Positions 49,406-59,148 are shown, counted from the first letter of the stretch. The stretch: 64,000 bases of DNA from Streptococcus parasanguinis (GCF_032163505.1 NZ_CP134147.1:772501-836500), one strand, 5' to 3'. A program made the numbers and translations. Notes: generated by a model not told the origin, from the letters alone.

Positions 49406-50710
49406 ATGAATTTTCCCAATGGTTTTAAAGAAAAATACCAGCATCTTCTAGGTGAGGATGCTGCTGCTTTTTTTGCGACCTTTGAACAAGAAGCAGTATC
49501 GGCCTTTCGGACTAATCCTTTGAAAGAAGCTCAAAAAGCATTTGATGATCCGATTCCCAATACTCCTTGGGGACATTATGGAAAGGTCTCAGGAAAATCC
49601 ATCGAGCACGCAACGGGTTTGGTCTATTCGCAAGAGCCAGCTGCACAGATAGTGGCCCAAGTCGCTCAGCCGAAGCCAGGGATGAAGGTCTTAGACTTGG
49701 CCGCAGCTCCTGGTGGCAAGACTACCCAGCTCTTGTCTTATTTGGACAATCAGGGACTCTTGGTCTCCAATGAGATCCACAAGGGCCGCTCGAAAATTCT
49801 TGTAGAGAATGTAGAACGCTTTGGTGCGCGAAATGTGCTAGTAACCAATGAGTCTGCCGATCGTCTGGCCAAAGTTTTCTCAGGCTTTTTTGATCTGATT
49901 GTACTAGACGCCCCGTGTTCAGGTGAGGGGATGTTCCGTAAGCAACCAGATGCCATGGACTATTGGTCTGTCGATTATCCTCGAGAATGCAGTCTCCTTC
50001 AAAGAGAGATTCTAGAGGATGCTCTCAAGATGTTGGTTCCAGGTGGTTCCTTGGTTTATTCAACCTGTACCTGGGCTCCTGAGGAAAATGAAGAGATCGT
50101 ATCCTGGCTTTTGGAAAACTATGATCTGGAGCTGGAAACGATCGAGAAGATCAATGGTATGGCAGAAGGCATCGACTTTCCAGAAACGGCGCGCATGTAT
50201 CCACATCTCTTTAAAGGGGAGGGACAATTTGTTGCTAAGTTCCGTTATCTAGGAGAGAATCGTCCTGCCAAAATCCCTTCCAAAAAGGACCAATTATCTG
50301 CGGAGCAAAAGAAATGGTGGCAGGAGTTTGCTAAAAAACACTTGAAGATTACTCTAGAAGGAATCCTCGAAACCTTTGGGGACGAACTCTACTTGGTTCC
50401 ACTTGGTTTACCAGATTTGCGCAAAGTAAAAATCGCCCGAAATGGTTTGCACCTAGGGACCTTCAAGAAAAATCGATTTGAACCTAGTTTTGCCCTAGGT
50501 CTTGCTCTGAAACCGAGTGAGGTCAAAGAGACCGTTTCGATCACTCCTGAGGACTTTGTTCATTATGTTGCGGGAGAGACAGTTCAATTGAAGGAAACGC
50601 ATCCAAATGGATGGTACCAGGTCCTGGTTGAAGGCAATGGTTTGGGCTTTGCCAAAGTGACCGGACAGACCCTGAAAAATTTCTATCCAAAGGGGCTTCG
50701 TTTTAGGTAA
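49406..50710 (+). CDS. RsmF-like rRNA (cytosine-C5) methyltransferase
   Basis: 434 aa. The Rossmann SAM motif LDLAAAPGGKTTQLL is at about residue 96; motif IV is DAPCSGEGMFRK and the catalytic motif is YSTCTWAPEENE. The C-terminal extension (about 290-434) includes an RsmF/PUA-like domain (VQLKETHPNGWYQVLVEGNGLGFAKV). It likely methylates 16S rRNA cytosines. Start and stop spacing (zero gap) couple it to the upstream gene. It precedes the pst operon. Confidence 0.92.
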   Translation: MNFPNGFKEKYQHLLGEDAAAFFATFEQEAVSAFRTNPLKEAQKAFDDPIPNTPWGHYGKVSGKSIEHATGLVYSQEPAAQIVAQVAQPKPGMKVLDLAAAPGGKTTQLLSYLDNQGLLVSNEIHKGRSKILVENVERFGARNVLVTNESADRLAKVFSGFFDLIVLDAPCSGEGMFRKQPDAMDYWSVDYPRECSLLQREILEDALKMLVPGGSLVYSTCTWAPEENEEIVSWLLENYDLELETIEKINGMAEGIDFPETARMYPHLFKGEGQFVAKFRYLGENRPAKIPSKKDQLSAEQKKWWQEFAKKHLKITLEGILETFGDELYLVPLGLPDLRKVKIARNGLHLGTFKKNRFEPSFALGLALKPSEVKETVSITPEDFVHYVAGETVQLKETHPNGWYQVLVEGNGLGFAKVTGQTLKNFYPKGLRFR

Positions 50711-50750
50711 AATGCTGGGCAAAGAACTTGTTCTATGATATAGTGGAAGT

Positions 50751-50775
50751 ACAGGTTTTTTTGAAAAAAACTTGT
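50751..50775 (+). promoter_or_regulatory. Dyad in the pstS leader
   Basis: ACAGGTTTTTT and AAAAAACTTGT form an almost perfect inverted repeat about 10 nt after a -10-like TATAGT (50740-50745). It could be an operator or a leader hairpin. Confidence 0.45.
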
Positions 50776-50817
50776 CAAAATCATAAGTGAAATAGTGAAA
50801 TATCAAGGAGACATGAT

Positions 50818-51684
50818 TTGAAAAAGTCTAAAAAGCTGATCCTAGGACTAGCAACGATCGTATTAGCAGGAAGTTTATCTGCTTGTGCTTCTTGGATCAA
50901 TCGCGGAGAATCCATCACTGCTGTCGGATCGACTGCCTTACAACCCTTGGTTGAAGGAGTAGTAGATCGCTACATTGAAGAACATCCTGGTAAGATTGTG
51001 AATGTACAAGGAGGAGGTTCTGGTACAGGACTTTCACAAGTTCAATCAGGCGCTGTGGACATCGGAAATAGTGACCTCTTTGCAGAGGAAAAATCTGGGA
51101 TCGATGCCTCTAGTCTGGTCGACCATCAGGTAGCCGTAGCAGGAACAGCCATCATTGCCAATAAAAATATCTCAATCGACAATTTGACAACGGAGCAATT
51201 GCGAAAGATCTTTACGGGTGAATATACCAATTGGAAGCAATTGGGAGGCCCAGATCTTGAAATCACGATTGTGAACCGTGCAGTTGGTTCTGGTAGCCGT
51301 GCTGTCTTTGATGCCATTATCATGGATGGCAAACAACCCAAGCAGGCCCAAGAGCAAGACTCTAATGGAATGGTGAAAAACATCGTTTCTCAAACGCCAG
51401 GAGCCATCTCTTATCTAGCCTTTACCTACTTGGATAGCAGTGTCAAAACCATGAAGCTTAATGGCTATCAACCAACCAAAGCCAATGTTGTCAACAATAA
51501 CTGGCCAATCTGGTCTTATGAACACATGTATACCAAAGGAAAACCCAATGAGTTGTCTAAAAAATTCATTGACTACATGATGACCGATGAGATCCAGCAA
51601 AAGGTTGTTGGTAAGATGGGCTATATCCCAATCAATGATATGAAAGTCACCCGTGATTTAAAAGGGAATGTGACAAAAAAATAA
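50818..51684 (+). CDS. pstS: Phosphate ABC transporter substrate-binding lipoprotein PstS
   Basis: 288 aa with a TTG start (AAGGAGA 8 nt upstream; the nearby ATG at 50813 runs into a stop). Lipoprotein signal with lipobox LSAC (Cys23). The phosphate-binding segments [22 protein letters not shown] and GSGSRAVFD are typical. Outer-face lipoprotein that captures phosphate. First gene of pstS-C-A-B-B-phoU; this order behind an rRNA methyltransferase gene matches the second pst locus of pneumococcus. Confidence 0.95.
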   Translation: MKKSKKLILGLATIVLAGSLSACASWINRGESITAVGSTALQPLVEGVVDRYIEEHPGKIVNVQGGGSGTGLSQVQSGAVDIGNSDLFAEEKSGIDASSLVDHQVAVAGTAIIANKNISIDNLTTEQLRKIFTGEYTNWKQLGGPDLEITIVNRAVGSGSRAVFDAIIMDGKQPKQAQEQDSNGMVKNIVSQTPGAISYLAFTYLDSSVKTMKLNGYQPTKANVVNNNWPIWSYEHMYTKGKPNELSKKFIDYMMTDEIQQKVVGKMGYIPINDMKVTRDLKGNVTKK

Positions 51685-51700
51685 AAGAATTAGGTAAAAA

Positions 51701-52612
51701 ATGAACGAAGTAGCAAAAAAAATGCTGACGAAATCAAAAAACTCCCGCCTAGAAAAATTTGGGAAAACCATTACTTTTTTATGTATGAGTTTGATTGTTG
51801 TCGTCGTTGCCATGATTTTGATTTTCGTGGCCCAAAAAGGTTTATCGACTTTCTTTGTCAATAAAGTCAATATCTTTAGTTTTCTATTTGGGAGTACTTG
51901 GAATCCTGCTGCAAAGGAATTCGGAGCCCTACCAATGATTCTAGGTTCCTTTATTGTAACCTTGCTTTCTGCCCTCTTGGCAACGCCGTTTGCCATTGGT
52001 GCAGCAGTTTTCATGACAGAAGTCTCTCCTAAAGGAGCTCGTTTCTTGCAACCAGCCATTGAGCTCCTAGTGGGGATTCCTTCAGTTGTTTATGGATTCA
52101 TTGGTCTTCAAGTCGTTGTCCCTTTCACCCGTAGTCTCTTTGGAGGGACTGGTTTTGGGATCCTCTCAGGGGTTTTTGTCCTCTTTGTTATGATCCTGCC
52201 AACTGTCACCTTTATGACGACCGATAGCCTCCGAGCTGTGCCCCGTCATTACCGGGAAGCTAGTATGGCCATGGGTGCGACACGCTGGCAAACGATTTGG
52301 CATGTCACGCTCAAGGCAGCCCGCTCAGGAATCTTTACAGCGGTTGTCTTTGGTATGGCGCGTGCCTTCGGGGAAGCCTTGGCTATCCAGATGGTGGTCG
52401 GAAACTCGGCAGTGGTACCAACCTCGCTCACTACACCAGCTTCCACCCTCACCTCTATTTTGACCATGGGAATCGGAAATACCGTCATGGGTACGGTCAA
52501 TAACAATGTTCTTTGGTCACTCGCCTTGGTATTGCTCCTCATGAGTCTTGCCTTTAACAGTGTGATTAAACTGATTACGAAAGAAAGAGGTAAGAAGAAC
52601 TATGCACGCTAA
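51701..52612 (+). CDS. pstC: Phosphate ABC transporter permease PstC
   Basis: 303 aa with six predicted transmembrane helices and the permease EAA motif MAMGATRWQTIWHVTLKAARSGIFT. It forms the membrane channel with PstA. It overlaps pstA by 11 nt. The SD is weak (TAGGT), so translation may depend on pstS. Confidence 0.95.
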   Translation: MNEVAKKMLTKSKNSRLEKFGKTITFLCMSLIVVVVAMILIFVAQKGLSTFFVNKVNIFSFLFGSTWNPAAKEFGALPMILGSFIVTLLSALLATPFAIGAAVFMTEVSPKGARFLQPAIELLVGIPSVVYGFIGLQVVVPFTRSLFGGTGFGILSGVFVLFVMILPTVTFMTTDSLRAVPRHYREASMAMGATRWQTIWHVTLKAARSGIFTAVVFGMARAFGEALAIQMVVGNSAVVPTSLTTPASTLTSILTMGIGNTVMGTVNNNVLWSLALVLLLMSLAFNSVIKLITKERGKKNYAR

Positions 52613-53486
52613 ACGAATGGATAAAATTGCGACAGGAGTGCTGTATGCTATTTCAGGGATCATCGTTGCGATTCTTGCCTCATTGATCCTTTATATCTTG
52701 GTCCGTGGCTTGCCCCATGTATCTTGGCACTTCTTGACTGGGAAATCTTCTTCTTACCAAGCAGGAGGAGGGATCGGAATTCAATTGTATAATTCCTTCT
52801 TCCTCTTGGTCATTACCTTGGTGATTTCCTTCCCACTTTCTCTTGGAGCTGGGATTTACCTCTCTGAGTACGCTAAAAAAGGTCGCTTGACCAATTTGGT
52901 TCGGACCTGTATTGAGATCTTGTCTTCTTTGCCATCTGTCGTTGTAGGTCTCTTTGGTTACCTGGTCTTCGTTGTCCAGTTCAAATACGGATTTTCGATC
53001 ATTTCAGGGGCCTTGGCCTTGACTGTCTTTAACCTGCCACAGATGACCCGCAATATCGAAGATAGCTTGCAGCACGTCCACCATACGCAGCGCGAAGCAG
53101 GTCTAGCTCTGGGCTTGTCTCGCTGGGAAACTGTGATCCATGTCGTGGTACCAGAAGCTCTTCCAAGTATTATCACCGGGGTCGTCTTGGCCTCTGGACG
53201 GATCTTTGGGGAAGCCGCTGCCTTGATCTATACTGCAGGTCAATCGGCTCCAGCCCTTGATTGGTCAAACTGGAATATCTTTAGTGTAACCAGTCCAATT
53301 TCGATTTTCCGTCAGGCTGAAACCTTGGCCGTCCATATCTGGAAGGTCAACAGTGAAGGAACTATTCCAGACTCGATCGAAGTCTCAGCCGGTTCTGCCG
53401 CAGTTCTTTTGATCTTTATCTTGATCTTTAACTTTGGAGCACGCAAACTCGGAAGTTACCTCCATAAAAAACTAACATCTGCTTAA
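52602..53486 (+). CDS. pstA: Phosphate ABC transporter permease PstA
   Basis: 294 aa with six predicted transmembrane helices and the EAA loop LALGLSRWETVIHVVVPEALPSIITG. Partner of PstC. It starts within the 3' end of pstC behind AAAGAGG. Confidence 0.95.
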   Translation: MHAKRMDKIATGVLYAISGIIVAILASLILYILVRGLPHVSWHFLTGKSSSYQAGGGIGIQLYNSFFLLVITLVISFPLSLGAGIYLSEYAKKGRLTNLVRTCIEILSSLPSVVVGLFGYLVFVVQFKYGFSIISGALALTVFNLPQMTRNIEDSLQHVHHTQREAGLALGLSRWETVIHVVVPEALPSIITGVVLASGRIFGEAAALIYTAGQSAPALDWSNWNIFSVTSPISIFRQAETLAVHIWKVNSEGTIPDSIEVSAGSAAVLLIFILIFNFGARKLGSYLHKKLTSA

Positions 53487-53496
53487 AGGAGAAGAA

Positions 53497-54300
53497 ATGT
53501 CAAAATACAATTGGGATGAGAGACACATCATTACTTTTCCTGAAGAAAAGGTGGTCCTATCGACCAAAGATTTGCATGTCTATTATGGAACAAACGAGTC
53601 CATTAAAGGCGTTGACATGCAGTTTGAAAAGAATAAGATTACAGCCTTGATCGGTCCTTCAGGATCTGGGAAATCAACCTACCTCCGTAGTTTGAACCGG
53701 ATGAATGATACCATCGATATTGCGCGTGTAACGGGTGAAATTTGGTATGAAGGAATCGATGTCAATCGTCCAGATATCAATGTTTATGAAATGCGCAAGC
53801 ACATTGGGATGGTTTTCCAACGGCCCAATCCTTTTGCCAAATCGATTTATAAAAACATCATCTTCCCGCATGAACGCGCTGGAGTCAAAGACAAGAAGAT
53901 CTTAGACGAATTGGTCGAAACTTCTTTGAAACAGGCAGCCCTATGGGATCAGGTCAAGGATGACCTTCATAAATCAGCCTTGACACTTTCAGGTGGCCAA
54001 CAGCAACGGCTCTGTATCGCGCGGGCTATCTCTGTGAAACCAGATATCTTACTCATGGATGAGCCTGCTTCAGCGCTTGATCCGATCGCGACAGCGCAAT
54101 TAGAAGAAACCATGCTTGAGTTGAAGAAGGATTATACCATTGTCATCGTGACCCACAGCATGCAACAAGCAGCCCGTGCTAGCGATTATACCGGTTTCTT
54201 CTATCTTGGAAACCTCATCGAGTACGATAAGACTTCGAATATTTTCCAAAATGCGAAATTGCAATCGACCAACGATTATGTATCTGGTCACTTTGGATAA
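53497..54300 (+). CDS. pstB: Phosphate ABC transporter ATP-binding protein PstB (first copy)
   Basis: 267 aa. Walker [10 protein letters not shown], signature [13 protein letters not shown], Walker B ILLMDEPASALDP. It powers phosphate uptake. Compared with the next gene it has an N-terminal extension of about 15 residues (MSKYNWDERHIITFPEE). Two pstB genes in tandem are normal for streptococci. Confidence 0.95.
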   Translation: MSKYNWDERHIITFPEEKVVLSTKDLHVYYGTNESIKGVDMQFEKNKITALIGPSGSGKSTYLRSLNRMNDTIDIARVTGEIWYEGIDVNRPDINVYEMRKHIGMVFQRPNPFAKSIYKNIIFPHERAGVKDKKILDELVETSLKQAALWDQVKDDLHKSALTLSGGQQQRLCIARAISVKPDILLMDEPASALDPIATAQLEETMLELKKDYTIVIVTHSMQQAARASDYTGFFYLGNLIEYDKTSNIFQNAKLQSTNDYVSGHFG

Positions 54301-54329
54301 AGTAAAATGACAACAAAAAGGAAAATAGA

Positions 54330-55088
54330 ATGACAGAACCAATTTTGCAAGTCAAGGACTTGTCGGTTTATTACAATAAAAAGAAGGCTCTAAATAGCGT
54401 CTCCTTGGACTTTGCTCCAAAGGAGATTACAGCCTTGATTGGTCCTTCAGGATCAGGGAAATCTACCCTTTTAAAAGCCATTAACCGCATGGGCGACCTC
54501 AACCATGAGGTCACCACTACAGGAACTATCCTCTACAATGGACATAATATCTACGGACCACGGACCGATACGGTCGAATTGCGTAAGGAAATCGGAATGG
54601 TCTTCCAACAGCCCAATCCTTTCCCTATGTCCATTTATGATAATGTGACCTATGGATTGATGATTAATGGTGTCAAGGACAAGGCTGTCTTGGATGAAGC
54701 AGTTGAAACCTCTTTGAAACGCGCGTCCATCTGGGATGAAGTCAAGGATCGCCTGTATGATTCAGCTATTGGGCTTTCCGGTGGTCAGCAGCAGCGGGTC
54801 TGTGTGGCGCGGGTCCTTGCGACCAGTCCAAAGATTATTCTTTTGGATGAACCAACTTCAGCGCTGGACCCAATTTCAGCTGGGAAAATTGAAGAAACCT
54901 TGTATGGACTAAAAGACCGCTACACCATGCTCTTGGTGACACGGTCCATGCAACAAGCAAGTCGGATTTCCGATAAAACTGCCTTTTTCTTGGATGGGGA
55001 TTTGATCGAGTACAATGATACCAATGAAATGTTCTTGAACCCAGCTAAGAAAGAAACAGAAGACTATGTCTCTGGTAAATTTGGATAG
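54330..55088 (+). CDS. pstB: Phosphate ABC transporter ATP-binding protein PstB (second copy)
   Basis: 252 aa. Walker [10 protein letters not shown], signature [13 protein letters not shown], Walker [13 protein letters not shown]. The switch region reads VTRSMQQA instead of the usual VTHSMQQA, so the H-loop histidine is replaced by Arg here while it is kept in the first copy. Such a change usually lowers ATPase activity, so this copy may have an asymmetric or regulatory role (inference). Confidence 0.94.
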   Translation: MTEPILQVKDLSVYYNKKKALNSVSLDFAPKEITALIGPSGSGKSTLLKAINRMGDLNHEVTTTGTILYNGHNIYGPRTDTVELRKEIGMVFQQPNPFPMSIYDNVTYGLMINGVKDKAVLDEAVETSLKRASIWDEVKDRLYDSAIGLSGGQQQRVCVARVLATSPKIILLDEPTSALDPISAGKIEETLYGLKDRYTMLLVTRSMQQASRISDKTAFFLDGDLIEYNDTNEMFLNPAKKETEDYVSGKFG

Positions 55089-55100
55089 GAAGAAAATAAA

Positions 55101-55754
55101 ATGTTACGAGTTCAATTTGAAGAAGATTTAGAGAAGTTGCATAACCAGTTTTATGCAATGGGAAATGAAGTGTTGAGTCAGATCAACCGTACGGTTCGTG
55201 CTTTCGTGACCCATGACCGTGAATTGGCCCGTCAGGTCATCGAAGATGATGCGGAGATCAACGAATACGAAGTGAAGCTAGAGCGTAAGTCTTTTGAGAT
55301 TATCGCCCTTCAACAGCCGGTTTCACAAGACCTTCGTGTCGTGATGACCGTCTTAAAAGCAGTTTCTGACTTGGAGCGGATGGGGGACCACGCAGTATCG
55401 ATTGCCAAGGCAACGATTCGCATGAAAGGGGAAGTCCGTATCCAATCTGTTGAGGAAGAAATCAGCAAGATGGGCCGTGAAGTCAAAGATTTTGTCGAAG
55501 CGACACTAGATGTTTACCTCAAAGGTGATGTGGATTTGGCCTATGAAGTTGCTTCACGAGATGAAGTCATCAACCATTATTTTGATAGTATCCAAGAATT
55601 AGCAACAGAAGAAATTCGGAAAAATCCAGAGTCCATCGTGACGGGTCGTGATTATTTCCAAGTGATCAACTTCTTGGAACGCATCGGAGATTATGCAAAA
55701 AATATCTGTGAATGGGTAGTTTACTTTGAAACAGGTAAAATTATCGAAATGTAA
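55101..55754 (+). CDS. phoU: Phosphate signalling protein PhoU
   Basis: 217 aa, two three-helix PhoU repeats (about 10-100 and 115-210) with metal-binding motifs E...D...RMGDHA (SDLERMGDHAVSIAK) and FLERIGDYAKNIC. It modulates Pst transport and phosphate signalling. Last gene of the operon; a terminator follows at 55778. Confidence 0.95.
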   Translation: MLRVQFEEDLEKLHNQFYAMGNEVLSQINRTVRAFVTHDRELARQVIEDDAEINEYEVKLERKSFEIIALQQPVSQDLRVVMTVLKAVSDLERMGDHAVSIAKATIRMKGEVRIQSVEEEISKMGREVKDFVEATLDVYLKGDVDLAYEVASRDEVINHYFDSIQELATEEIRKNPESIVTGRDYFQVINFLERIGDYAKNICEWVVYFETGKIIEM

Positions 55755-55777
55755 GATCATGGAGTCTTTTCGATATC

Positions 55778-55806
55778 AGACAGGCATTGTCATGCTTGTC
55801 TTTTCT
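55778..55806 (+). terminator. Terminator of the pst operon
   Basis: AGACAGGCAT (55778-55787) pairs with ATGCTTGTCT (55792-55801) around TGTC, followed by TTTCTTTT. Confidence 0.88.
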
Positions 55807-55884
55807 TTTATCCCAACTTTGTGATAAAATAGTTTTATTAGGGCTTTTGATTGGAAAAGCGTGAAACATTTAAAGGAGGAAATT

Positions 55885-58428
55885 ATGCAAGCAGTTGCAC
55901 ATTTTGTAGAAACATTCGTTCCAGAACATTATGAAGTATTTTTGGATTTAAGTCGTAAAACCAAGACCTTTAGCGGTCGTGTGGTGATTACAGGTCAAGC
56001 CAAGGAGGACAAGATCTCGCTTCACCAAAAGGATTTGACCATCGAAACAGTAGAAGTAGCAGGTCAAGCTCGTCCATTTACGGTTGATGATGCCAATGAA
56101 GCGGTTTATGTTGAATTGGAAAGCACAGGTCAAGTGACAGTTACTCTGACCTATTCTGGTAAGATCACAGACAATATGACAGGGATTTACCCATCTTACT
56201 ACAGTATTGATGGTGTGAAGAAGGAAGTCCTCTCTACTCAGTTTGAGAGCCATTTTGCGCGTGAAGCCTTCCCAAGTGTGGATGAGCCAGAAGCTAAAGC
56301 AACATTTGATCTTTCTTTGAAATTTGACCAAGAAGAAGGTGAAATTGCCCTATCAAACATGCCTGAAATTGATGTGGAAAACCGTAAAGAAACAGGTATT
56401 TGGAAGTTTGACACAACTCCTCGCATGTCTTCTTACCTCTTGGCCTTTGCGGCTGGAGACCTCCAAGGAGTGACAGCTAAGACTAAGAATGGAACCCTTG
56501 TCGGAGTCTACTCAACAAAAGCTCACCCATTAGAAAATTTGGACTTCTCATTAGATATTGCCGTTCGTGCTATTGAATTCTACGAAGACTACTATGGCGT
56601 TAAGTATCCAATCCCTCAATCCCTTCATATCGCTCTTCCAGACTTCTCTTCAGGAGCGATGGAAAATTGGGGCTTGGTAACCTACCGTGAAGTTTATCTC
56701 CTTGTAGATGAAAACTCGACTGCCCAAAGCCGTCAAACAGTGGCCTTGGTGGTGGCTCACGAATTGGCTCACCAATGGTTCGGAAACCTCGTGACCATGA
56801 AATGGTGGGATGACCTCTGGTTGAATGAAAGTTTTGCCAATATGATGGAATATGTCAGCTTAGATGCTATCGAACCAAGCTGGAATATCTTCGAAGACTT
56901 CCAAACAACCGGTGTGCCTGCTGCCTTGAAACGCGATGCTACAGATGGCGTTCAATCCGTCCATGTGGAAGTCAAACACCCTGATGAGATCAACACCCTC
57001 TTTGACCCAGCAATCGTTTACGCCAAGGGTAGCCGTCTCATGCACATGCTTCGCCGTTGGTTAGGCGATGACGCCTTCCGTAAAGGCTTGAAGATCTACT
57101 TTGAAAAACACCAATACAGCAATACCATCGGTCGTGACCTTTGGGATGCTCTTGGGCAGGCTTCAGGTCGTGATGTCGCAGCCTTTATGGATTCTTGGTT
57201 GGAGCAACCAGGATACCCTGTTGTCTCAGCTTCTGTGGAGAACGATACCTTGATCATCCGTCAAGAGCAGTTCTTCATCGGAGAAAGAGAAGAAAAAGGT
57301 CGCAAGTGGGTTGTTCCTTTAAATAGCAACTGGACAGGTATTCCAGATACTTTGGAAACTGAAGTCTTAGAAATTCCAAACTACAGTGCCTTGAAAGCAG
57401 CTAACAGCGGAGCTCTTCGCTTCAATACAGAAAATACAGCTCATTATATCAGTGACTATCGTGGGGAATTGTTGGAAGACATCCTTGCTGAACTTGCTAG
57501 CTTGGATAGCACTTCGAAACTACAAGTGGTTCAAGAACGCCGTCTCTTAGCGGAAAGTGGTCAAATTTCTTATGCAAGCCTCTTGCCAGTGATTGAACAC
57601 TTGACAGAAGAAAGTTCCTACTTGGTTGTTTCAGCTGTTTCGAGCGTCTTAGCTGGAATCAGTCTCTTTGTGGATGAAGGAACTGAAACAGAAGCGGCCT
57701 TCCATGAGTTGTTGAAACGCCTGAACCGTTACAACTTTGAACGCTTGGGTCTAGAAGCTAAGCCTGGTGAAACAGAAGAAGACGAAAAAGTTCGTCAACT
57801 AATGATTGCTAATATGATCAAGGCCAATGATGAAGCTGCAAAAGCTCAAGCGAGCGCTATCTTTGAAGCGCATGCAGATGATTTGGAAAAACTTCCAGCG
57901 GCCATCCGCTTGCAAATCTTGGTCAACCAAATCAAGCACCAGGAAACCAAGGAGCTTAGCCAACAATACCTGGATACTTATGTTAAGACAGTTGATGGAA
58001 ACTTTAAACGCCAGTTGGCGGCTGCACTTTCTTATACCAAGGATAAGGAAACTTTGGAAGCTCTATTGAAGGAGTGGAAGAACAAGGATGTGGTGAAACC
58101 TCAGGACTTGGCTATGAGCTGGTATTACAACTTCTTGCATGATGACTTTACCCAAGGTAGAACCTGGACTTGGGCGCGTGAAAACTGGGATTGGATCAAG
58201 AAAGCCCTCGGTGGTGATATGAGCTTTGATAAGTTTGTCATCTACCCAGCTAACTGTTTCAAGACCCGTGAACGGTTGAATGAATACAAGGCCTTCTTTG
58301 AGCCTCAATTGGATGATATGGCGATCAGCCGTAATATCAAGATGGGAATTAAAGAAATTGCAGCTCGTATTGATCTTATCGAGCGGGAGAAAGCAGCAGT
58401 AGAAGCCGCTATCCTTGCGACAAAATAG
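55885..58428 (+). CDS. pepN: Aminopeptidase N
   Basis: 847 aa from ATG 55885, with a strong AAAGGAGG 5 nt upstream. M1-family zinc peptidase: exopeptidase motif GAMEN (about residue 257) and zinc site His292-Glu293-x-x-His296 (HELAHQWFGN) with third ligand Glu315 (NESFA). It releases N-terminal residues from peptides for nutrition. A -10 (GATAAAAT) lies at about 55825. In pneumococcus pepN sits directly before ciaRH; here bioY and a GGPQ protein gene separate them. Confidence 0.97.
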   Translation: MQAVAHFVETFVPEHYEVFLDLSRKTKTFSGRVVITGQAKEDKISLHQKDLTIETVEVAGQARPFTVDDANEAVYVELESTGQVTVTLTYSGKITDNMTGIYPSYYSIDGVKKEVLSTQFESHFAREAFPSVDEPEAKATFDLSLKFDQEEGEIALSNMPEIDVENRKETGIWKFDTTPRMSSYLLAFAAGDLQGVTAKTKNGTLVGVYSTKAHPLENLDFSLDIAVRAIEFYEDYYGVKYPIPQSLHIALPDFSSGAMENWGLVTYREVYLLVDENSTAQSRQTVALVVAHELAHQWFGNLVTMKWWDDLWLNESFANMMEYVSLDAIEPSWNIFEDFQTTGVPAALKRDATDGVQSVHVEVKHPDEINTLFDPAIVYAKGSRLMHMLRRWLGDDAFRKGLKIYFEKHQYSNTIGRDLWDALGQASGRDVAAFMDSWLEQPGYPVVSASVENDTLIIRQEQFFIGEREEKGRKWVVPLNSNWTGIPDTLETEVLEIPNYSALKAANSGALRFNTENTAHYISDYRGELLEDILAELASLDSTSKLQVVQERRLLAESGQISYASLLPVIEHLTEESSYLVVSAVSSVLAGISLFVDEGTETEAAFHELLKRLNRYNFERLGLEAKPGETEEDEKVRQLMIANMIKANDEAAKAQASAIFEAHADDLEKLPAAIRLQILVNQIKHQETKELSQQYLDTYVKTVDGNFKRQLAAALSYTKDKETLEALLKEWKNKDVVKPQDLAMSWYYNFLHDDFTQGRTWTWARENWDWIKKALGGDMSFDKFVIYPANCFKTRERLNEYKAFFEPQLDDMAISRNIKMGIKEIAARIDLIEREKAAVEAAILATK

Positions 58429-58433
58429 ATTTA

Positions 58434-58467
58434 AAAAAATCGATACAGAAATTTCTGTATCGATTTT
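58434..58467. terminator. Bidirectional terminator between pepN and bioY
   Basis: Long palindrome built on TCGATACAGAAATTTCTGTA with A-rich and T6 flanks. Confidence 0.92.
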
Positions 58468-58484
58468 TTAGCGTCCTTTGAATC

Positions 58485-59018
58485 TTATTTGAAATACCAG
58501 TGGTGTTTGAGGCTGGCAAAAATCGCCTTGCTGGTGATAGTGATGATGACCAGTTTGATGAGGTCGGCAAGGATAAAGGGAGCAACGACCAAAGTAAATG
58601 CTTTTTGGAGATCGGTATGCGTGACCAGCATAAAGCCGATAGCTCCTGACACAAAGAGGAGAGCACTACTGAGGAGATTGGCCAAAAAGATAGTGACAAG
58701 GCTGGATTTAGCACTCGTGAACAGAGACGTGATCCATGCTCGGAATGGGAAGAAGAGGAGGAAACCAGCAGTAGGACCAAGGAAATGCGAAGCACCACCA
58801 GCACCTCCGGCAAATACTGGAAAACCTAAGAAGCCTAAAAGCAGGTAAAGACAGACTGTGACAAAGGCATGGCTGGGTTTATAGATGGTCCCGATGATCC
58901 CGATCATGAGTGTCTGCAGGGTCAAAGGAATTGGACCAAAGGGAATGGTGAATTGAGATAGGACGGAGATCATGGCCACTCCAATGGAGATGAGAACTAA
59001 GGGAAAGATTTTCTTCAT
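58485..59018 (-). CDS. bioY: Biotin ECF transporter S component BioY
   Basis: 177 aa, six predicted transmembrane helices, with BioY signature segments ITLQTLMIGIIG-like (IPLTLQTLMIGIIGT) and FPVFAGGAGGASHFLGPTAGFLLFFP. It binds biotin in the membrane and uses a shared energy-coupling module encoded elsewhere. The ATG is preceded by GAGG 9 nt upstream, inside a dyad that also covers the promoter start site. It lies between pepN and the GGPQ gene, on the opposite strand. Confidence 0.94.
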   Translation of the reverse strand: MKKIFPLVLISIGVAMISVLSQFTIPFGPIPLTLQTLMIGIIGTIYKPSHAFVTVCLYLLLGFLGFPVFAGGAGGASHFLGPTAGFLLFFPFRAWITSLFTSAKSSLVTIFLANLLSSALLFVSGAIGFMLVTHTDLQKAFTLVVAPFILADLIKLVIITITSKAIFASLKHHWYFK

Positions 59019-59021
59019 AAC

Positions 59022-59053
59022 AGTTAACCTCGTATTTATTTTATGGTAACTAT
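59022..59053 (-). promoter_or_regulatory. Operator-like dyad at bioY (BirA-type candidate)
   Basis: On the - strand TAGTTACC, 15 bases, GGTTAACT. This resembles the biotin repressor pattern GTTAACC-N15-GGTTAAC with one base missing from the left half. It covers the predicted start site and the SD of bioY. Confidence 0.55.
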
Positions 59054-59080
59054 TCTACAATAAGGGGTTCATCCTGTCAA
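59052..59080 (-). promoter_or_regulatory. Promoter of bioY
   Basis: - strand: perfect -35 TTGACA (59075-59080), 17-nt spacer, -10 TAGAAT (59052-59057). Confidence 0.85.
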
Positions 59081-59104
59081 TAGCCCACGCTTGTTTTAGG
59101 ATTT

Positions 59105-59148
59105 TTTAAGTAAAAATTTAGGCAGGCTTAAGACTCCTGAAGTATAAT
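59105..59148 (+). promoter_or_regulatory. Triple CiaR-type half-sites and promoter of the GGPQ gene
   Basis: TTTAAG (59105-59110), five bases, ATTTAG (59116-59121), five bases, CTTAAG (59127-59132), ten bases, TATAAT (59143-59148). The outer two half-sites match NTTAAG exactly and the middle has one mismatch. Spacing to the -10 equals that at 4412-4444. There is no separate -35 box. Confidence 0.75.

Noticed and set aside
53497..55088. Two pstB genes as a recent duplication
   Set aside because: Tandem diverged pstB genes are the normal arrangement in streptococcal pst operons; only the H-loop change is unusual.
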